Assembly (NCBI RefSeq): GCF_900323545.1
Contig: NZ_OOHN01000008.1
Span: 2,978,019-3,042,018, forward strand
Direction: 5' to 3'
DNA: 64,000 nt
DNA from: Actinomyces sp. Marseille-P3109
GTDB taxonomy: Bacteria > Actinomycetota > Actinomycetes > Actinomycetales > Actinomycetaceae
Both the position numbers and the translations under genes were made by a program. This document shows, in pieces, positions 59,663 to 64,000 of this stretch (positions within the stretch are counted from its first letter, which is position 1; every line of letters begins with the position of its first letter). The notes under the pieces are model-generated. The model did no database searches. It had not been told where the DNA came from and was given only the letters and a program-made list of their open reading frames with translations.

Positions 59663-60322
59663 TCAGGAGTCTTCCCGAGAGCGACGGCGCCCGATGATGA
59701 GCAGCGGGTCCTCGACCTTGTCCTGCGGGTTCTTCTGGCTCAGGAAGTACAGCAGGATGGCCATGACGGCGCCGGCGGCCAGGCCGATGGCGGCCCCGAT
59801 GAGCGCGGTGGACACGGCCGACAGGCTCGAGGGCGACGTGGGGGTCGCGGGGGAGTCGACCACCTTGAGGGTCGCGGTTGTGTTCCCCGGCTGCCCGGAG
59901 TTGGACAGATCACGGGCCACCGTGTCCAGGGCGGACAATTCGGCCTCGGCGATCCGGTGGGCGCGCTCGGGATCGGTGCTGGTGGCGCGGATCTCCACCA
60001 GTGTGGTGCCGGTCTTGCTCGTCACCGAGACGGACTTGCGCAGCTCCTGCTGGCTGATCCCAGTGGACTTGGAGACATCCGCGAAGGTGCTCTCCGAGGT
60101 CCCGATCTCCACCAGCGTCGGCATGATGGAGGTCAGGTAGTTGAAGGTGTTGGTGGGGTTGGCCTCACTGTTCTCCACGCTGAGGTTCGCGTTCGCCGTG
60201 GAGGTGTACTGCGCCGGCGTCAGCAGGCCGAAGACCAGGCCGATGATGGCGCCCAGCACGACGTGCATGACCACGAGGACTGCGTTCTTGCGCAGCGCGA
60301 TGATGAGGGTTTCCGGGTCCAT
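59663..60322 (-). CDS. Wzz/YveK-type chain-length determinant protein
   Basis: A 219-residue protein with two membrane helices (about 13-36 and 170-195) flanking an extracytoplasmic region, the polysaccharide co-polymerase layout. The N-terminal LIIALRKNAVLVVMHVV and the loop with VEIRATSTDPERAHRIAEA are typical. There is no attached tyrosine kinase domain. The ATG at 60322 is chosen because the 18 residues upstream in frame are not conserved. It is followed directly by the polymerase gene. Confidence 0.85.
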   Translation of the reverse strand: MDPETLIIALRKNAVLVVMHVVLGAIIGLVFGLLTPAQYTSTANANLSVENSEANPTNTFNYLTSIMPTLVEIGTSESTFADVSKSTGISQQELRKSVSVTSKTGTTLVEIRATSTDPERAHRIAEAELSALDTVARDLSNSGQPGNTTATLKVVDSPATPTSPSSLSAVSTALIGAAIGLAAGAVMAILLYFLSQKNPQDKVEDPLLIIGRRRSREDS

Positions 60323-60352
60323 GGGTTCCGTTTCGGTGATTGCGGGAGCAAC

Positions 60353-60376
60353 AGAATAGCGTGCCCATCCGGGCAC
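60353..60376 (-). promoter_or_regulatory. promoter and hairpin/operator of the chain-length operon
   Basis: On the minus strand TATTCT (60358-60353) is a good -10 about 30 bases before the ATG. Immediately upstream lies a perfect inverted repeat GTGCCC-N4-GGGCAC (60361-60366 and 60371-60376), inside the spacer, where a repressor would act. The adjacent TetR protein is one candidate. Confidence 0.4.
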
Positions 60377-60542
60377 GAGCCGGGCGCGGGAAGTGAATCA
60401 CCTCGTTCCTGGGCACTTCTCAGCCCCCACTAGGTCTCGATACTCAAAGAATGCTCGTGCTCGCAGGACGGCCGATCGATGGGGACGTGATGAACCTGAC
60501 GGGAGTCAGGTCGGGTAGTCCTGAGTCGGACGGCGGCCCCGG

Positions 60543-61325
<783 letters not shown>

Positions 61326-61329
61326 GACC

Positions 61330-62604
61330 TCACCCCCTGCCGACCCGGCTGACCTGACGGCCGGCTCGACGACGCTCGGACCACTGGGCGAGGCGCGCCG
61401 AGGCCAGGGCTCCGGTGCGCCTCGCCAACCGGTGGCTGGGGGCCTCGATGTAGCGCTGGAACATCCAGGTCAGCAGCGCCGAGGCCGCCGGGGCCAGGAC
61501 GAGCAGCCACCACGGCGAGATCGACTGCGTCAGCAGCCGCAGAGAGACCACCACCGGCTCGTGCACCAGGTAGAGGGAGAAGGACATGAGCCCCAGGTAC
61601 TGCACCGTGCGCGAGCGCAACGGGCCGCGCAGGGCCCCGGCCCGCACCACGAGGTGAACCAGGTAGGCGGCCGCCGCCAGGGTGACCGCGTTGGCGACGC
61701 GCTGAGCCGCGTGGCTCTCCATCCCCGGCCACCAGGCCAGAGTGATGAGCAGCAAGCAGATCAGGGCCTGCGCCGTCGCCCAGGAGCGGGGGCTGTCTGG
61801 CACGGGGGAGGAGTTGTGCCCCCAGGCCCAGCCCATGACCGCGCCGACGGTGAAGACCGGCAGGTAGCTGCCCGAGCCGGGGCTGGCGGTGATGACCGGC
61901 ACGGCCAGGGCGGCCGCCACTGGCAACCAGGAGAGCCGCCACCGGGCGCACAGCGCGACCCCGAGGATCATCAGGGGGAGCACGAAGGAGAAGATCGCCT
62001 CGGCGTGAAGCGACCACAGGACCGTGTTGCGGTAGGCGTGCTTGGGAATGAGCAGGTACTCCATGAGCATCTGGCGCGCATCGAGACCCGTGGGGTGGGT
62101 GACGGTCATCCAATGGCCCAGTGCCGGATTGGCCGAGCGCGGAACGAGCAGCATCGCAATGACCGCGAAGGTGGTGGAGGCCGCCGCCGGCAGCCACAGG
62201 CGCACGAATCGCCGGGGGGCGTAGTCGACCCAGTCGAAGCGCCGCCCCTGGGCGTGCCGACGGGCCACCGGGTAGGTCAGGGCGACCCCGGACAGGACGA
62301 AGAAGATGAGAACGGCCTCGTGGCCGGCCCACAGCAGGTGGAGCGGGCTCTGGGTCAGGATCCGGTTGAACGTCCCGGTGGGTACGACACCGGGGCGAGC
62401 GCCGACCTCGGCCAGCGCCGGCACGGTCTCCAGGATGTGGTGGATGAGCACGACGACGGCGGCCAGTCCTCGCAGTCCGTCGAGCTCGATGAGCCTCACT
62501 GCCGCCGGCCGGTGAGGAGCGGGCGAGGAGGGAGGGGGAGAGGCCCCGCCCGACTGCGAAGTCCGATGAGTGTGGCATCGCCCCGCCTGCCTCAGCATTG
62601 GCAT
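61330..62604 (-). CDS. acyltransferase-3 family membrane protein
   Basis: About 424 residues with ten or so helices. The opening RLIELDGLRGLAAVVVLIHHI holds the invariant His-His/Arg region of OafA/YrhL-type enzymes, which O-acylate surface glycans or peptidoglycan using acyl-CoA. Other motifs are FFVLSGVALTYP and YAPRRFVRLWLP. The frame stays open past the tRNA-Gln gene, which cannot be coding, so the start must be below 62768. The ATG at 62604 is used; a GTG at 62499 just before the conserved segment is possible, and neither has a clear ribosome binding site. Confidence 0.85.
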   Translation of the reverse strand: MPMLRQAGRCHTHRTSQSGGASPPPSSPAPHRPAAVRLIELDGLRGLAAVVVLIHHILETVPALAEVGARPGVVPTGTFNRILTQSPLHLLWAGHEAVLIFFVLSGVALTYPVARRHAQGRRFDWVDYAPRRFVRLWLPAAASTTFAVIAMLLVPRSANPALGHWMTVTHPTGLDARQMLMEYLLIPKHAYRNTVLWSLHAEAIFSFVLPLMILGVALCARWRLSWLPVAAALAVPVITASPGSGSYLPVFTVGAVMGWAWGHNSSPVPDSPRSWATAQALICLLLITLAWWPGMESHAAQRVANAVTLAAAAYLVHLVVRAGALRGPLRSRTVQYLGLMSFSLYLVHEPVVVSLRLLTQSISPWWLLVLAPAASALLTWMFQRYIEAPSHRLARRTGALASARLAQWSERRRAGRQVSRVGRG

Positions 62605-62768
62605 GGGTGCCTGTGAGCGAGTACGCAACGGCATTGAGCTGCAGCAGGCCGTGTCGGGGTGCGCGGGGGGACTGAGTTGCGTCGAAGGTGCCGAGCACGA
62701 CCGGGACGTGAGAGACTGTCCCGGCATCGCGCCCCTCGAGACTCGACTGGGGGGCTGGGACGCATCCT

Positions 62769-62840
62769 TCCGCCCTGGTGTAGCGGCAGCACGCAGGCCT
62801 TTGGAGCCTTGAGGCCCGGGTTCGAATCCTGGGGGCGGAG
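62769..62840 (+). tRNA. tRNA-Gln (anticodon UUG)
   Basis: A complete 72-nt cloverleaf. The acceptor TCCGCCC pairs with GGGCGGA and the discriminator is G. The D arm GTGT/GCAC, anticodon loop CTTTGGA (anticodon TTG at 62801-62803) and T arm CCGGG-TTCGAAT-CCTGG all fold. One outer anticodon-stem pair is C-T. CCA is not encoded. A tRNA-Gln just upstream of glmU is a recurrent actinobacterial arrangement. Confidence 0.95.
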
Positions 62841-63035
62841 CGGCGTAGCATGAGGGTGTTGGGGTTCCCTCGCTCTCACTCCCATCGGCTGGCCCTTTGG
62901 CCGCCTGCGGGTCGCGCGCCATCCCGTCCGTCCATCCGTACCAGATCAGAAACCGTAGGAGTCCGTCCCCGTCTCCGTCCGGTCGCAAGCCGGATCCGTC
63001 GGGAGCCCGGGCGCGAACCTGTGAGAAGAGGACAC
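62841..63035 (+). other. gap between tRNA-Gln and glmU
   Basis: No gene. TAGCAT at 62846-62851, just after the tRNA, could be a -10 for glmU; otherwise glmU may be read from the tRNA promoter. The glmU ribosome binding site AAGAGGAC lies at its end. Confidence 0.35.
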
Positions 63036-64000
63036 GTGACCCCCACCGCACCCGCTGCCGTCATCGTCATGGCCGCAGGCAAGGGAACTCGTATGCGATC
63101 GGTCACCCCCAAGGTCCTGCACCGGATTGGCGGTCGCAGCCTTGTGGACCACGCCGTCACCGCCGCCAGGGGGCTCGAGCCCCAGCATCTCGTCGTCGTC
63201 GTGCGCCACGAGCGCGACGCCGTCGTCGCCCACCTCGCCGAGGTCGCCCCCGACGCCGTACCGGCCGACCAGGACGAGGTCCCCGGCACCGGACGGGCCG
63301 TCGCCTGCGGCCTGGCCTCCCTGCCCGAGGACCTCACCGGCCCCGTCGTCGTCACCAGCGGGGACGTTCCCCTCCTGGACACCGCCACCCTCCAGGCCCT
63401 GCTGGCCCAGCACACCGAGCGCGGTGACGCCGTCACCCTGCTGACCACCGAGCTGGATGACCCCAGCGGCTACGGGCGCATCGTGCGCGAGGCCGACGGC
63501 ACCGTCTCGGCCATCGTCGAGCAGCGCGACGCCACCGAGGCCCAGCGCGCCATCCGCGAGATCAACGCCGGCGTCTACGTCTTCGACGCCGCCCACCTGC
63601 GCGCCGCCCTGGCGACCCTGGGCACGGACAATGACCAGGGCGAGGTCTACCTCACCGACGTCGTCGCCCACGCTCACCGGGCGGGCCGGTCCACCAGTGC
63701 GCTGGTCGTCACCGACCACTGGCTCGTCGAGGGCTGCAACGACCGCGCCCAGCTCGCCGACCTCGGCGCCGAGCTCAACCGTCGCATCCTGCGCGACTGG
63801 ATGGCCCAGGGCGTCGGCGTCGTCGACCCGTCCTCCACCTGGGTGGACGTCACCGCCGAGCTCGCCCAGGACGTCACCCTCGAGCAGGGCGCCCTCGTGC
63901 GCGGAACCACCCGGATCGGTCAGGGCGCCCGCGTGGGCGCCTATGCGATCCTCACCGACGCCGTCATCCCGGCCGGCTGCGTCGTCGCACCCTTCAGCCA
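63036..64000 (+). CDS. glmU: bifunctional GlmU, N-terminal part (runs off the window)
   Basis: The first about 321 residues of the bifunctional GlcNAc-1-P uridyltransferase/glucosamine-1-P acetyltransferase, which makes UDP-GlcNAc for peptidoglycan and glycans. The pyrophosphorylase signature VIVMAAGKGTRMRS is at about 9-22, followed by GTGRAVACGL, SGDVPLL, SGYGRIVR and INAGVYVF. The left-handed beta-helix has just begun (WVDVTAELAQDVTLEQGALVRG). The GTG at 63036 has AGAGG upstream. The gene is cut by the window end, not broken. Confidence 0.95.
   Translation, partial: MTPTAPAAVIVMAAGKGTRMRSVTPKVLHRIGGRSLVDHAVTAARGLEPQHLVVVVRHERDAVVAHLAEVAPDAVPADQDEVPGTGRAVACGLASLPEDLTGPVVVTSGDVPLLDTATLQALLAQHTERGDAVTLLTTELDDPSGYGRIVREADGTVSAIVEQRDATEAQRAIREINAGVYVFDAAHLRAALATLGTDNDQGEVYLTDVVAHAHRAGRSTSALVVTDHWLVEGCNDRAQLADLGAELNRRILRDWMAQGVGVVDPSSTWVDVTAELAQDVTLEQGALVRGTTRIGQGARVGAYAILTDAVIPAGCVVAPFS

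Noticed and set aside
62605..63051. Long N-terminal extension of the acyltransferase frame
   Set aside because: It would be translated through the antisense of a perfect tRNA-Gln gene and is Pro/Ser-rich without conservation. The start was placed at 62604 or later.

Overview
The window is high-GC DNA from an actinobacterium. Strong third-position GC bias, GTG and TTG starts, leaderless promoters, an RpfB-like muralytic protein, a Pmt-type protein O-mannosyltransferase and a PFNA-type kinase/FN3/AAA-ATPase cluster all point that way. Gene content (cell-wall polysaccharide locus, diaminopimelate dehydrogenase, secreted repeat proteins) fits an Actinomyces-like host-associated genus; this is inference from gene content, not from a marker gene. 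No phage, insertion sequence, integrase or CRISPR array was seen.

Layout. (1) 0-4 kb: a secreted serine hydrolase, then a LysR regulator divergent from a DMT-type exporter and an NAD(P)-binding protein. (2) 4-19 kb: a core housekeeping run, pmt < > rsmI, pncA, a Pro/Gln-rich membrane protein, metG, tatD, two tandem G5-domain cell-wall lytic proteins, rsmA, ispE and an ABC-F ATPase. The order resembles the mycobacterial Rv1002c-Rv1011 neighbourhood. Here rsmA is broken by an exact 43-bp tandem duplication at its catalytic NLPY motif. (3) 19-38.5 kb: a phospho-signalling and surface system. An RDD-FHA protein, an FHA/zinc-ribbon protein and a Ser/Thr kinase run on the plus strand. They converge on a minus-strand operon encoding a 2,103-residue propeller/Ig/FN3 surface protein, a MoxR ATPase, a DUF58 protein, a transglutaminase-like protein lacking its catalytic Cys and His, and a 1,015-residue RDD-FHA protein. 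(4) 38.5-60.4 kb: a surface-glycan locus with an initiating sugar transferase and a cytidylyltransferase (translationally coupled to the surface protein of region 3), flippase, CDP-alcohol phosphatidyltransferase, fucosyltransferase-like protein, two GT4 and three GT2 glycosyltransferases, a polymerase/ligase and a chain-length protein. Embedded in it are two paralogous secreted repeat-rich proteins, a lipoprotein and ddh. (5) 60.5-64 kb: TetR regulator, membrane acyltransferase, tRNA-Gln(UUG) and the start of glmU, where core synteny appears to resume.

How the parts may work together (inference): regions 3 and 4 look like one programme for building and sensing the cell surface. Glycan precursors are made and flipped out, a large anchored adhesin-like protein is exported with a MoxR/DUF58 maturation pair, and a kinase signals through FHA readers. 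Flanking genes supply peptidoglycan and glycan precursors (glmU, ddh, ispE), wall remodelling (Rpf-like proteins) and protein mannosylation (pmt). Convergent gene pairs are mostly separated by long perfect hairpins lacking U-tracts, and several genes start at a TANNNT box exactly 6 nt before the start codon.
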